A stretch of 64,000 nucleotides of DNA from an uncultured Alphaproteobacteria bacterium (lineage in GTDB: Bacteria; Pseudomonadota; Alphaproteobacteria; HIMB59; GCA-002718135): positions 1-64,000 of the forward strand of contig CACIXR010000006.1 in NCBI GenBank assembly GCA_902590695.1, in the 5' to 3' direction. A model generated the notes under the pieces. It did no database searches. It was given only the letters and a program-made list of their open reading frames with translations, and was not told where the DNA came from. The position numbers were made by a program, and so were the translations under genes. Below are positions 18,601 through 26,940 of this stretch, in pieces. The first letter of the stretch is position 1; each line of letters starts with the position of its first letter.

Positions 18601-18602
18601 GA

Positions 18603-20438
18603 TTAAGCAGTTTTTTCTACAATTTTTATATTAGGAAACATTTTATTAGAAAATTCTAAAAGATTAGTATGTTTTGTATCTTCAGGTCTAAAATGCATAT
18701 TATGTATTGTTTTTTCCCAATTTGTTTCCTTAAAATCATTTTCATATTTTTTATAAATATTATGTTCTTTAACTTTACTAATGTCATCATTTTTAGAAAT
18801 AGAATATAAAATTGTTAACCAGGTAGAAGGTCCCATGTATTGTATTTTTTCACCCCAAGAAATACATTTTTCAAAATCTTCTTTACAAAAATAACCAATT
18901 GTTAATGCATCATAACGAGAACATGATGTTGCTGCACCTTGGGGAATTGGATCAAGTTCTAACGCTTTATGAAGATGCTTTAAACCTTCATCAACATTAT
19001 CAAGTTTAACTAAGCAAGTACCATATCTATCTAAAATTCTTGGGTCATTAGGATTAATAGAATGTCCTTTTTTTGCATGTTCAATTGATTTATTAAAATC
19101 TTTATTACCTTGTGCAAGGGCAGATGAAATTCTTAATACTTCAAAATCATTTTCATCGGCTTCAAGACTTTTCTTGACGTGTTCACGACCCATATCCAGC
19201 ATCTTATCTGGATCTTCATAATAACCTTTGCCGTATCCACCACCAATAGTACAAGCTTTTAAAGCATGAGCTCTTGCATTTGTTTCATCAATTTCAATTG
19301 CTTTATCAAGTGCTTCAATAGCTTTTAAATTATTTTCCTTTCCAGATCGAACATGATGATAAGTTCCCTTTATTAACCATTCATAAGAATTTAAATTTTC
19401 TGATGGTTTTCTTTTAATCCTTTGTAAGCTACTTATTTCAATATTGCCTAGTAATTGTCGAGACATTTTCATTACGATTTCATCTTGTAAATCAAAAATA
19501 TCTTCTATTACTCTATCGTATTTTTCACCCCATAAATTCGCACCATCGCTAGCATCAGTTAAATCAACACTAACTCTTATTCTTTTGCCAGCAGAACGAA
19601 TATTACCGCCAATTAAATAGTCAACTAAATGCTTCTTAGCAAATCCAAGTGCATCTTCATTACTTTTTTTAAAATCCATCGATGTTTGATGTGAAAGTAT
19701 TTCAAATTCTTGCATTCGCGAAAATTCTTGTATTAAATCTCTGAATACACCTTCAACTAAAAATTCTGAATCTTCATCTTTACTTAAATTTTCAAAAGGA
19801 AGAATTGCTAATTTAATTTTCTTAGCTTTATTGATTTTAGTTTGAGCTATTGGCTCTTTAACATTATTGTTTGTTGTTTTTTCTTCTTCTTCTTCTTTTA
19901 AGAAATCATCTTCATGAATAAGTAAATTAGAGATTTTATAAACTTCAAAATTTTCACTTATATTTTTTAAATTTCTCGTGCCATCGTTTTCAATTTTAGC
20001 ATCTAACCTTTTGTTGACTTGATCTTTGACAATAGTAGAAATTAAAATGCCTCCAGGTTCACATTCACTCTCGAGTCTAGCTGATACATTAACTCCTGAA
20101 CCCATGATATTATCACCTTCAACTATTACATCATCTACATGTATCCCAACTCGCCATTCTAATTTTAATTCTGTAATAGAATGATCATTTCTTTTATAAA
20201 TTTCATTTTGAAATTCTATCGCTGCCTTCAAGCAATTTACAGGTGAAGCAAACTCACATACAACACTATCACCCTCAGTTTTAAAAATTCTTCCTCCGAA
20301 TTCTATGATTTTAGCATCTATTATTTTGCGACATTCATTTAAATTTCGAAGAGTTTTTTCTTCGTTTTCTTCCATATGTTTACTAAAGTTGACACAATCA
20401 GTAGCAAGAATAGTGGCTAATTTTCTATCAGAATTCAT
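18603..20438 (-). CDS. Class III adenylate cyclase with TolB-like and TPR regions
   Basis: A 611-residue protein. The catalytic domain lies at about 5-175: metal aspartates in ATILATDCVNFSKH and RIFKTEGDSVVCEFAS, and the Asn/Arg pair in GSGVNVSARLESE. A variable linker follows, rich in Glu (EEEEE run near 180), then a TolB/FlgO-like segment (IKLAILPFENLSKDEDSEFLVEG, about 210-330). Tetratricopeptide-like helices fill residues 360-560 (DKAIEIDETNARAHALKA, HSINPNDPRILDRYGTCLVKL). This architecture is common in rhizobial and other alphaproteobacterial cyclases and probably senses through protein partners. No membrane segment. Confidence 0.9.
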   Translation of the reverse strand: MNSDRKLATILATDCVNFSKHMEENEEKTLRNLNECRKIIDAKIIEFGGRIFKTEGDSVVCEFASPVNCLKAAIEFQNEIYKRNDHSITELKLEWRVGIHVDDVIVEGDNIMGSGVNVSARLESECEPGGILISTIVKDQVNKRLDAKIENDGTRNLKNISENFEVYKISNLLIHEDDFLKEEEEEKTTNNNVKEPIAQTKINKAKKIKLAILPFENLSKDEDSEFLVEGVFRDLIQEFSRMQEFEILSHQTSMDFKKSNEDALGFAKKHLVDYLIGGNIRSAGKRIRVSVDLTDASDGANLWGEKYDRVIEDIFDLQDEIVMKMSRQLLGNIEISSLQRIKRKPSENLNSYEWLIKGTYHHVRSGKENNLKAIEALDKAIEIDETNARAHALKACTIGGGYGKGYYEDPDKMLDMGREHVKKSLEADENDFEVLRISSALAQGNKDFNKSIEHAKKGHSINPNDPRILDRYGTCLVKLDNVDEGLKHLHKALELDPIPQGAATSCSRYDALTIGYFCKEDFEKCISWGEKIQYMGPSTWLTILYSISKNDDISKVKEHNIYKKYENDFKETNWEKTIHNMHFRPEDTKHTNLLEFSNKMFPNIKIVEKTA

Positions 20439-20539
20439 AAATATTTTTTAACTAATTTTAGATATTATTTCTACTAAAATGTGTCAACTTGAGTCAGAGA
20501 ATCTAGATAAAATATTATATTATAAGTTTAGGAGTATTT

Positions 20540-20956
20540 ATGGTTGAAAATTTTAATAGTATTTTTTATTTGATTTTATATATAATTAACATTGCATTAG
20601 CTGGTTATTATTCATTTACATTTTTATTTAATAAAGAAAAAGAATTCGCAAAATATAACACTGATTCAAGTGCTGCACCTGCAGCGAATTTTGGAATTTT
20701 TTGGGTTACTGCTTTTTTCTTTGTTGGGCTTTATATTTTATTTACTGGACCCGAAGGTACTTGGCCTTTCTTTATAATTAATGTTATTGTCTTTGCAATG
20801 GCGACTGTCTACAACTTTTGTTTTCATTTTAAAATAGCTTTCCTTTTTGGAAGGGATAAGGTTAATTCGACAATAGAACAGCCAATTGTATCAGCAGTTG
20901 TTCTAGTACTAAACTTAATTATAATTTATGGTTTATCTGATAAAATTTATCTATAA
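20540..20956 (+). CDS. Four-helix membrane protein of unknown function (tandem copy 1)
   Basis: A 138-residue protein with four hydrophobic segments (about 8-28, 50-68, 76-98, 115-133). It has a good Shine-Dalgarno (TTTAGGAG) seven bases before ATG 20540. It is homologous to the next gene: both begin MVENF, have polar residues between helices 1 and 2, and end with D(K/I)IY. I do not recognise a family. Together they form a small two-gene operon ending in a terminator hairpin. Confidence 0.75.
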   Translation: MVENFNSIFYLILYIINIALAGYYSFTFLFNKEKEFAKYNTDSSAAPAANFGIFWVTAFFFVGLYILFTGPEGTWPFFIINVIVFAMATVYNFCFHFKIAFLFGRDKVNSTIEQPIVSAVVLVLNLIIIYGLSDKIYL

Positions 20957-20976
20957 TAATTTTAAAAGGAGTAATT

Positions 20977-21387
20977 ATGGTTGAAAATTTTGGAAGTACT
21001 TTAAATCTAATTTTATTTTTAATTAATTTATTAGGTATATCTTACTATGGTTTCCTAACTGTATTTTCACCAAATACAATAGTTACAAGATATGATTTAG
21101 GAGAAAAGGCTTTGCCAATTGTAAGAATCATAGGAACATTTATTGTGCCAATAGTAATAATTGGAATTTGGATATTATTTAGAGAAAACGGACCACAATC
21201 TTGCTGGATATTTTTTGTAAACGGATTTTTACTTTCTTTTGCTCAAGTTATTTTAAGTTGGGCCCAAAGATTAAAATTTATAGACCCGGATGCAAAAAGT
21301 GATGTTGCTGATGAGGTAATAGGACATCTATTTTTATTTATATCAATATATCTTATATATAATATGTCAGATATAATTTATATGTAA
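20977..21387 (+). CDS. Four-helix membrane protein of unknown function (tandem copy 2)
   Basis: 136 residues, four hydrophobic helices, colinear with the preceding gene (MVENFGSTLNLILFLINLLG; C-terminal IYLIYNMSDIIYM). A strong Shine-Dalgarno AAAAGGAG lies six bases before the ATG. The similarity is clear but low, so the duplication is old. It is followed within a few bases by the hairpin at 21391. The role is unknown; the well-formed ribosome sites suggest high expression. Confidence 0.75.
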   Translation: MVENFGSTLNLILFLINLLGISYYGFLTVFSPNTIVTRYDLGEKALPIVRIIGTFIVPIVIIGIWILFRENGPQSCWIFFVNGFLLSFAQVILSWAQRLKFIDPDAKSDVADEVIGHLFLFISIYLIYNMSDIIYM

Positions 21388-21390
21388 CAT

Positions 21391-21420
21391 AAAGCTGGGG
21401 TTCAATTCCCAGCTTTTATC
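21391..21420. terminator. Bidirectional terminator hairpin
   Basis: AAAGCTGGG (21391-21399) pairs perfectly with CCCAGCTTT (21408-21416) across an 8-base loop, with a T run on the plus side and an A run on the other. It sits between the convergent stops of the four-helix protein and the peroxiredoxin-like gene, so it can serve both. Confidence 0.85.
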
Positions 21421-21958
21421 AACTTAAAGAAAATTCTTTTACTTTATGAAATGCAAAATGATCGGCAGCATGTTTTTTTGCATATAAAACTTCTTCTACG
21501 ATACCTTCTTCATTAATCATTATATCTGTTACTACAGTGTTAAAATATCCTCCAAGAGGAATAGGCATGAATCCTCTTATTAAGGCCGGAAAGATAGCGA
21601 ATGTTTTATAAATTCCTGCTAAAAATAACTTAAACCAACTTCGCTCTATTGAATATTTTTGAAAATATTTAAATTCTTCATCAGCTAAAACTGTAAATGG
21701 AATGGGGCCGTGCTTCTTCATATTTGATTTCAAAAGATTAACATTTGAATGAAAAATTCCTACGTGAGTGAAATTTGGACCAAATTCATTAAATCTTTTA
21801 TTAAACTCAAGTAGTCTTAAGTTACAAAAAGTGCATCCAGCAACTCTATAAAAAGTTAATAAAACTTTTTTTCCTTTAGTATCTGATAAATTAAATTGAT
21901 TACCATCATGTCGAGGTAGGGTAATTTCTTCTAATTTATCTCCTTTTTTTATTTTCAT
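21419..21958 (-). CDS. Peroxiredoxin-like (AhpC/TSA superfamily) protein
   Basis: A 179-residue thioredoxin-fold protein. The segment LLTFYRVAGCTFCNLRLLEF near residue 35 places a C-x-x-C at the expected catalytic position, followed by VGIFHSNVNLLKSN and FTVLADEEFKYFQKYSIERSW, typical of the peroxiredoxin-like subgroup. No signal peptide. Likely role: reduction of peroxides or thiol-disulfide exchange in the cytoplasm. It has its own promoter region (46 bases to a divergent gene) and ends at the shared hairpin. Confidence 0.83.
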   Translation of the reverse strand: MKIKKGDKLEEITLPRHDGNQFNLSDTKGKKVLLTFYRVAGCTFCNLRLLEFNKRFNEFGPNFTHVGIFHSNVNLLKSNMKKHGPIPFTVLADEEFKYFQKYSIERSWFKLFLAGIYKTFAIFPALIRGFMPIPLGGYFNTVVTDIMINEEGIVEEVLYAKKHAADHFAFHKVKEFSLS

Positions 21959-22004
21959 ACATAATCATAATACTATAAAAATAATAATTTAATATTAAAT
22001 TCTA

Positions 22005-22430
22005 ATGACAATAATAATTATATTAAAGTTCATACATTACCTTGCAATAGTTTTTTCAGGCGGTGTTTTGGTTGGTGGTGGAGTAATACAGTCTGTTTAT
22101 GCTAAGGCAAATCAAATTCCTGATTTAAATACAGCAAAGATATTAAAATTACTTGGTTACATAGGTTTGATATCTCTTATTATCTTATGGATATCAGGAA
22201 TTATTCTTTCAATTAATTTATATGGAGGCTTTATTATTAATAGTGCATTTACAATCAAATTAATTGCTGCAGGTTTTCTTTTAGGCCTATCTGCTTATGT
22301 AAATTTTCACGTTTTTAATTGCTCTAAAAATAATTTACCACCTAACAAATCTATAATGAAAATAGCTACAATGAGTGGAAGAGGGCTGTTAGTAATAGTT
22401 TTAATTGCAGCAGCAATTGCATTTTATTAA
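22005..22430 (+). CDS. Small four-helix membrane protein
   Basis: A 141-residue membrane protein with four hydrophobic helices (about 5-27, 45-70, 77-98, 118-140). The N-terminal IHYLAIVFSGGVLVGGG, with a His in helix 1, recalls CopD/DUF2269-type membrane proteins, but the similarity is too weak for a firm family call. It starts 46 bases from the divergent peroxiredoxin-like gene and converges on the recombinase gene with a 10-base gap. Confidence 0.7.
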   Translation: MTIIIILKFIHYLAIVFSGGVLVGGGVIQSVYAKANQIPDLNTAKILKLLGYIGLISLIILWISGIILSINLYGGFIINSAFTIKLIAAGFLLGLSAYVNFHVFNCSKNNLPPNKSIMKIATMSGRGLLVIVLIAAAIAFY

Positions 22431-22440
22431 ATTCAAATAA

Positions 22441-23505
22441 TTAAATTTTCTTTCCAACACTTATTGATTTGATGTCAGTAATTTTAGTGTATCTATTGAT
22501 CATCTGTTCTGTCTTGTGCCCACTCATTTTCATAATTTCGTGAGTTAATGCACCATTCATTCTTGCTTGTGTAATTGCACCTATTCTCAGACTGTGACCT
22601 GATATTTTATCACAATCATTTAGTCCGGCTAGACGGGCTCTTTTTTTTAAAATTAAAACAAAACTTGTATCTGTTAAACTAATTTTTTTATTATTGTCAT
22701 TTAATTCATATTTTATAATAGAATTTGCTTTGTCAATTCTGTAAAAGAGGGGGCCAGAGTTTATCATAGATACCTCTAACCATTTGTTAAGAGCTCTAAT
22801 TGGACAATATAATTCACTATCATCTCTTTTTTGCAAATATATTATTCTACCTTCACCTTTTTGGTCAGTTTTTGAAAATGGTATTAAAATTTGAATTCCA
22901 CCATTATCATAAGTTAAATGTTCATATCTCATTCCCAGTAATTCTGATCTTCTACAAAAACTAAAATACCCAACTAATATAAGAGCTTTATCTCTAATAT
23001 TTTTATAATCATCAGTATCATCTGGAATTGAATTGATAATTTGCTCAATATCTTTTCTTAATAACTCTTTAGCTTGACCCGATTTATTATTTTTTTCGTT
23101 TCTAACTATTGCTCCAATAGTTTCAGAAATATTATTGTTTTTTCTGTCAAATTGAAAACCGTTTATCCTATATTTATATGTTATTGATGCTAAAATTCTT
23201 TGAATTGTAGATGCTTTATAAGCAGATGACGAGTAGGGGTTATTATTAATTTTTTCTCTACCTGGAATGTTGCTTGTTCCCTTCAATATTTTCGCTTCTG
23301 GATCTTCATGGAGCCAATCTAAGTAATTACAAGTTAATGCATAAGCGCTTTCTAAATCATCAACCTCTAAAGGACTACAATTATGCTTATTTTTACAATA
23401 ATCGATAAATTTAAGCCAATCTCCCTGATATTTATCTTGTGTATTTTTGGCTTTAGATTTTTCTTTTAATTTCTTTACATTTTCATTTAATAATATCTTT
23501 ACCAT
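22441..23505 (-). CDS. Tyrosine recombinase / phage-type integrase
   Basis: A 354-residue tyrosine recombinase. A SAM-like DNA-binding N-terminal domain (about 10-150) precedes the catalytic domain, which shows the full residue set: Arg in GYFSFCRRSELLGMRYEHL, Lys in PFSKTDQKG, His-x-x-Arg in SGHSLRIGAITQA, His in MSGHKTEQM and the nucleophile Tyr in INRYTK. It should be active in site-specific recombination. An ATG at 23520 would add five residues; its codon touches a dif-like palindrome, so I prefer 23505. No tRNA is adjacent. Nearby phage-like genes suggest a degraded integrated element, but a chromosomal XerC-like role is possible. Confidence 0.9.
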   Translation of the reverse strand: MVKILLNENVKKLKEKSKAKNTQDKYQGDWLKFIDYCKNKHNCSPLEVDDLESAYALTCNYLDWLHEDPEAKILKGTSNIPGREKINNNPYSSSAYKASTIQRILASITYKYRINGFQFDRKNNNISETIGAIVRNEKNNKSGQAKELLRKDIEQIINSIPDDTDDYKNIRDKALILVGYFSFCRRSELLGMRYEHLTYDNGGIQILIPFSKTDQKGEGRIIYLQKRDDSELYCPIRALNKWLEVSMINSGPLFYRIDKANSIIKYELNDNNKKISLTDTSFVLILKKRARLAGLNDCDKISGHSLRIGAITQARMNGALTHEIMKMSGHKTEQMINRYTKITDIKSISVGKKI

Positions 23506-23519
23506 AACAAAATAATACA

Positions 23520-23543
23520 TTACGATAATTACAGTTATCGTAA
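23520..23543. other. dif/att-like recombination core palindrome
   Basis: A perfect 9-bp inverted repeat, TTACGATAA (23520-23528) and TTATCGTAA (23535-23543), flanks a 6-base centre, ttacag. This has the geometry of a tyrosine-recombinase core; the inner ends ATAA-N6-TTAT are those of Xer dif sites. It lies directly at the 5' end of the recombinase gene. It could instead be the operator of an autoregulator. I saw no second intact copy in the window. Confidence 0.5.
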
Positions 23544-23672
23544 ATAATAGTCAAGTAATAAATATTATAATTATAAATCAGTATTTTAAATATATTATTT
23601 AAATCTATTTCTAATATTACAAACTAGATATAGATTTTCACGTGTAATAAAATACTGTATATAGTGTATCAA

Positions 23673-24398
23673 ATGGAACAATTACCGCAGATTTCAGCTG
23701 ATTCCCAGATCTTTGTATTAACGGGTGCTGGTATAAGTAAAGAGTCTGGGATTGAAACATTTAGAGACTCTGATGGACTATGGAATAATCATAGAATTGA
23801 GGATGTTGCGAGTCAGGAAGGATTCCATAGAAACCCTACTCTTGTCTATGATTTTTATAATAAACGTCGAAAAGAACTAAATTCAGGAATTAAGCCAAAT
23901 AGGGCTCATATACTTCTTCATGAATTAGAAAAAACATATAAAATTCATATAGTTACACAAAATATCGATAATTTGCATGAGATCGGAGGATCATCATCAA
24001 TAATTCACATGCATGGTGAGCTAAATAAAGCTAGATGTATTATGAATGATAATCATGTATTTGAGTGGCTAGAAGACCTAAATGAGACCCATAAATGCCC
24101 TAAATGCGGCTCTCAAATGAGACCTCACATTGTATGGTTTGGTGAAATGCCTATACAAATGGATGAAATTCATGATTTAGCTGAACGATCAAGTCTATTT
24201 GTTTCTATAGGCACTTCAGGACAAGTCTACCCTGCTGCCGGTTTCGTTTCGATGTTTAAAGATATGCGCAAACCAACAATTGAATTAAATCTGGAGCCAT
24301 CAAGTAATCAAGATCAATTTGATTTTGCTATTCATAAACCTGCTACAGTTGCTGTTGAAGAATTTAAGAACTTACTTTTAAAGAATTTAAAAAACTAA
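23673..24398 (+). CDS. cobB: Sir2-family NAD-dependent protein deacylase (CobB type)
   Basis: A 241-residue sirtuin removing acyl groups from protein lysines with NAD+. Motifs: LTGAGISKESGIETFRDSDGLW near residue 15, the class III acyl-pocket Y-x-x-R in FYNKRRKEL near 67, TQNIDNLHEIGG near 95, the catalytic His in IHMHGELNKARC near 113 and VSIGTSGQVYPAAG near 185. The zinc site shows CPKC but the first pair has a single Cys (ARCIMN), an oddity. The Y-x-x-R suggests desuccinylase as well as deacetylase activity. ATG 23673 is chosen over GTG 23664. Confidence 0.93.
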   Translation: MEQLPQISADSQIFVLTGAGISKESGIETFRDSDGLWNNHRIEDVASQEGFHRNPTLVYDFYNKRRKELNSGIKPNRAHILLHELEKTYKIHIVTQNIDNLHEIGGSSSIIHMHGELNKARCIMNDNHVFEWLEDLNETHKCPKCGSQMRPHIVWFGEMPIQMDEIHDLAERSSLFVSIGTSGQVYPAAGFVSMFKDMRKPTIELNLEPSSNQDQFDFAIHKPATVAVEEFKNLLLKNLKN

Positions 24399-24481
24399 TT
24401 TATTCACATTCTTAAATTTTTTTTAACAAAAAAATTTTTCTAGAACTTTCTTTATAAAGAATCATTCGCATTAATGTTTTT

Positions 24482-24937
24482 ATGACAAGAAAACGCCCTG
24501 ATTACACTGAAGCGCGTAATTATTACATAAAAGGAGAGAGAAATGAGTATCCTACTCTTCAAGATATCGCTACAGAATTCAATTATTCTTTATCAACACT
24601 AAGAAAACAAGCAGCAAACGAAGGGTGGCTGACAAAAAGAAAAGAAAGAATTGATCTAAAAGAAACAATAAAGATGAGAAAGGAATTTATGGGAAAAGCA
24701 TCTAAGCTCACTAATGTTTCCTTCAATGCAATCAGTGCTGCAGAATATATAATCAATAAAATTCAAGAAGATCAAAAGCAAATTGATTTAGGAAATAAAA
24801 TTTTTGATGTACACATAGCTACAAAGCAAATTTGGGCCTTAAATAATGCTATGAAACTTGTGGAAAGAAGTCAACAAACACTTGATGAGATTGAAAATGG
24901 ACATATGTCCCCTCTTGATGATTTTTCGTTTTTATAA
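24482..24937 (+). CDS. Small HTH protein resembling phage terminase small subunits
   Basis: A 151-residue, charged protein. Residues 20-50 form a helix-turn-helix (EYPTLQDIATEFNYSLSTLRKQAANEGW, then LTKRKE), the pattern seen at the start of many phage terminase small subunits. The remainder is predicted helical, with IHIATKQIW-like and SQQTLDEIENG segments, ending in an acidic tail. No large terminase or other packaging gene follows, so if phage-derived it is a remnant or co-opted regulator. It lies 83 bases after the sirtuin gene. An alternative is a small transcriptional regulator. Confidence 0.6.
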   Translation: MTRKRPDYTEARNYYIKGERNEYPTLQDIATEFNYSLSTLRKQAANEGWLTKRKERIDLKETIKMRKEFMGKASKLTNVSFNAISAAEYIINKIQEDQKQIDLGNKIFDVHIATKQIWALNNAMKLVERSQQTLDEIENGHMSPLDDFSFL

Positions 24938-24990
24938 TTTTTAACGATTTAAAAAAATTCTTCTACGAAACACAATTAATTTGAGTGAAC

Positions 24991-25527
24991 CTATTTTTTT
25001 AAAATATGTAAGATGGCATATTTTCCAGATAAGACTGAAGAACTGAGTATTGCATCATTATATTTTTTTTCAAATTCAATTTGTGGCAATGCTCCAAAGC
25101 TTTCTTTTATTTCTATATTTAGAGCATAAGCTTTAATATTATATACATGCATTCCGTGCGGTGGACATGGTCCATCATAATTTTCTTTATAATTACTGTT
25201 TTGGCCACTCTTGCCAATACCAATTTTACCATCTTTCATTGCTGGCAATTCGTTCACGTCAGTTGGGATATCAAATAATACCCAATGAACCCAAATTTTA
25301 CCTGCCAGGCTCATTGCATCTGGATCATCCATTATTAATACAATTGATTTAGCATTTTCAGGGACATCAGAGATATTTATTGGAATAGATATATTCTCAC
25401 CCCCTCTTTTCTCACATGCATACTTTTTTGGTATACTTTCTCCATTATTAAATGCTGGAGATGTTATTTCTATAGCATTACAACTAAAAGATAATAATAA
25501 AAGTGTTGATAAAAAATATTTAATCAT
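24991..25527 (-). CDS. Secreted YbhB/YbcL-type PEBP (Raf-kinase-inhibitor-like) protein
   Basis: A 178-residue phosphatidylethanolamine-binding-protein-fold protein with a signal peptide (MIKYFLSTLLLLSFSCNA), so periplasmic or lipoprotein-like. Ligand-pocket motifs are present: VLIMDDPDAMSLAGKIWVHWVLFDIP near 65 (D-P-D-A and H-W-V) and NYDGPCPPHGMHVYNIKAYAL near 125 (G-P-x-P-P-x-G-x-H-x-Y). An ATG at 25545 adds six residues before the signal; I chose 25527. The bacterial role is unknown. It is convergent with the HTH gene. Confidence 0.87.
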   Translation of the reverse strand: MIKYFLSTLLLLSFSCNAIEITSPAFNNGESIPKKYACEKRGGENISIPINISDVPENAKSIVLIMDDPDAMSLAGKIWVHWVLFDIPTDVNELPAMKDGKIGIGKSGQNSNYKENYDGPCPPHGMHVYNIKAYALNIEIKESFGALPQIEFEKKYNDAILSSSVLSGKYAILHILKK

Positions 25528-25723
25528 ATTTTTATAATAAAACATTTTAATAAATTAATATTAAACAAATATTAATAATAATTTTTAACAAAAAAATTAA
25601 ACATCCTAAATGTTTCCTGTAAAATAGAATTTCTTGGACTTTAAAAAAAGTCTTATTATATTAATCATTGAAGATAGAAAGCATATTTAGCAATTAAAAT
25701 ATCGTTAATAAAAAACATATTCT

Positions 25724-26332
25724 ATGAAAGAAACTTACTATAAGCCTTTTGGACCTACAATAGGTAAATATAATTTATCACATACAATGATTGGTAAAGT
25801 TAATTCATTTGCAAACAAAATAATTGAAAATAAACACAAAAGTAAAGTATTGGATCACTCACATAGATTAGTGGGAAATGTTCAGCAACAATTTCGCTTA
25901 ACAAAAGATTTTCTTTTTACTAGCGGTTTAGAAAAACAACTTAACCGTATTATTGAATCTTATTACAAAAACGTTATTCAAGTTAAACCCTCTTCCATAA
26001 AAATTGATCGCGCATGGATCGTTAGACAATTTGCTGGTGATTTTAATCCTCCGCATATTCATAGAGGTAACGTTAGTGGAGTGTGTTATCTTGAGGTTCC
26101 AAATTCTATTAAATATAACAAAGAGATTGCTTTTGCTGGAAGACTCTCTTTTTTTGATGGTCGTGTCTCCATGCCACGTAATAGCCCTCCTTTGGTAAAG
26201 CATAGGATTACCTTCAAACCTCGTGTCGGAGATATTTATATATTTCCTGCTTTTTTAATGCATGATGTTCATCCTTTTCGTAAAGATGGCGAACGAAGAT
26301 GTTTTTCTTTTAATGCATTTGTAAAAACTTAA
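25724..26332 (+). CDS. 2OG-Fe(II) oxygenase family protein (TIGR02466-like)
   Basis: A 202-residue protein of the short 2-oxoglutarate/Fe(II) dioxygenase group common in marine bacteria and cyanophages/pelagiphages. FNPPHIHRGNVSGVCYLEVP near residue 105 carries the metal-binding His, and GDIYIFPAFLMHDVHPFRKDGERRCFSFNAF at 165-200 has the second His plus the Arg that binds 2-oxoglutarate. The middle part (residues 30-60) shows SHRLVGNVQQQFRL. The substrate is unknown. The gene stands alone after a 178-base AT-rich gap in which I see only a weak hairpin (25637-25652). Ending hairpin at 26449. Confidence 0.82.
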   Translation: MKETYYKPFGPTIGKYNLSHTMIGKVNSFANKIIENKHKSKVLDHSHRLVGNVQQQFRLTKDFLFTSGLEKQLNRIIESYYKNVIQVKPSSIKIDRAWIVRQFAGDFNPPHIHRGNVSGVCYLEVPNSIKYNKEIAFAGRLSFFDGRVSMPRNSPPLVKHRITFKPRVGDIYIFPAFLMHDVHPFRKDGERRCFSFNAFVKT

Positions 26333-26448
26333 AATTTATTTTGTATTAGTCTACGTTATTGATCTTTTTCTATCAATCCTTCTACTTTATTTTGTTCATA
26401 AGAGGAGATTGTTAAGGATTATCCTCTATAATTAAAGTATATGTCAGC

Positions 26449-26483
26449 TGGGTGAGTGGTAAGGCCTATCACTTACCCATTTT
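26449..26483 (+). terminator. Rho-independent terminator after the 2OG oxygenase gene
   Basis: TGGGTGAGTGGTA (from 26449) pairs with TATCACTTACCCA (to 26479), with a few G-T wobbles and a short GGCC-containing loop, followed by a TTTT run. A second, weaker stem (AGAGGA 26401-26406 with TCCTCT 26422-26427) precedes it. Together they fill most of the 151-base gap to the convergent rhodanese gene. Confidence 0.65.
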
Positions 26484-26900
26484 CTAATTAGTTTGAGGCT
26501 CAACTGTTATTAATTTTTTATTAATCCATGAGTTGATACCACTTTGTGCATTGTAAATAATAATATCAAATTCTTTATCCATCATTTTAGCGATTATTTT
26601 TGATCTTTTTCCCGATCTACAGATTAAGATTATTGGGTTAGATACATTTATTTCTAGTTGTAATTTTTCGTACCATTCATCAAAATTATAATTTCCCTCT
26701 TCATCGAAAAAAGTTAGTAAAATACTATTTGGAATAACGCCGGTTTGATCCCACTCTGAACTTCTTCTTACATCTACAATTGGAATATTATCGTTTGATA
26801 ATTTTATCATTTCTTGATCATCGACATCTATAACTTCTGCAAATGCAAATTTAACAATCGATAAACCAACTATAATGTTTATATAAAATCTAATATTCAT
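26484..26900 (-). CDS. Periplasmic rhodanese-like protein
   Basis: A 138-residue single rhodanese domain behind an N-terminal signal peptide (INIIVGLSIVKFAFA). IPIVDVRRSSEWDQTGVIPNS near residue 38 and the active-site loop LICRSGKRSKI near 95, with its cysteine, are intact. These domains carry sulfane sulfur or act in thiol redox reactions. The active-site loop CRSGKRS is the length associated with sulfur rather than phosphate chemistry. The gene is 40 bases upstream-separated from the next minus-strand gene. Confidence 0.87.
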   Translation of the reverse strand: MNIRFYINIIVGLSIVKFAFAEVIDVDDQEMIKLSNDNIPIVDVRRSSEWDQTGVIPNSILLTFFDEEGNYNFDEWYEKLQLEINVSNPIILICRSGKRSKIIAKMMDKEFDIIIYNAQSGINSWINKKLITVEPQTN

Positions 26901-26940
26901 TAACTTTCTTCACAATAAGTTTGGTAGTTATTTAAAAGAA

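Noticed and set aside
21391..21416. A GGTTCAATTCC segment looks like a tRNA T-arm
   Set aside because: The best stem takes an 8-base loop instead of 7, and there is no acceptor, D or anticodon arm; the upstream DNA is coding. It is a terminator hairpin.
25928..26203. Minus-strand 91-codon and plus-strand 64-codon frames inside the 2OG oxygenase gene
   Set aside because: The oxygenase motifs in the main frame leave no room for them; no ribosome sites.
26449..26479. Stem GGTGAGTGGTAAGGCC-like considered as part of a tRNA or small RNA
   Set aside because: No cloverleaf can be made, and it is followed by TTTT, so it is best read as a terminator.
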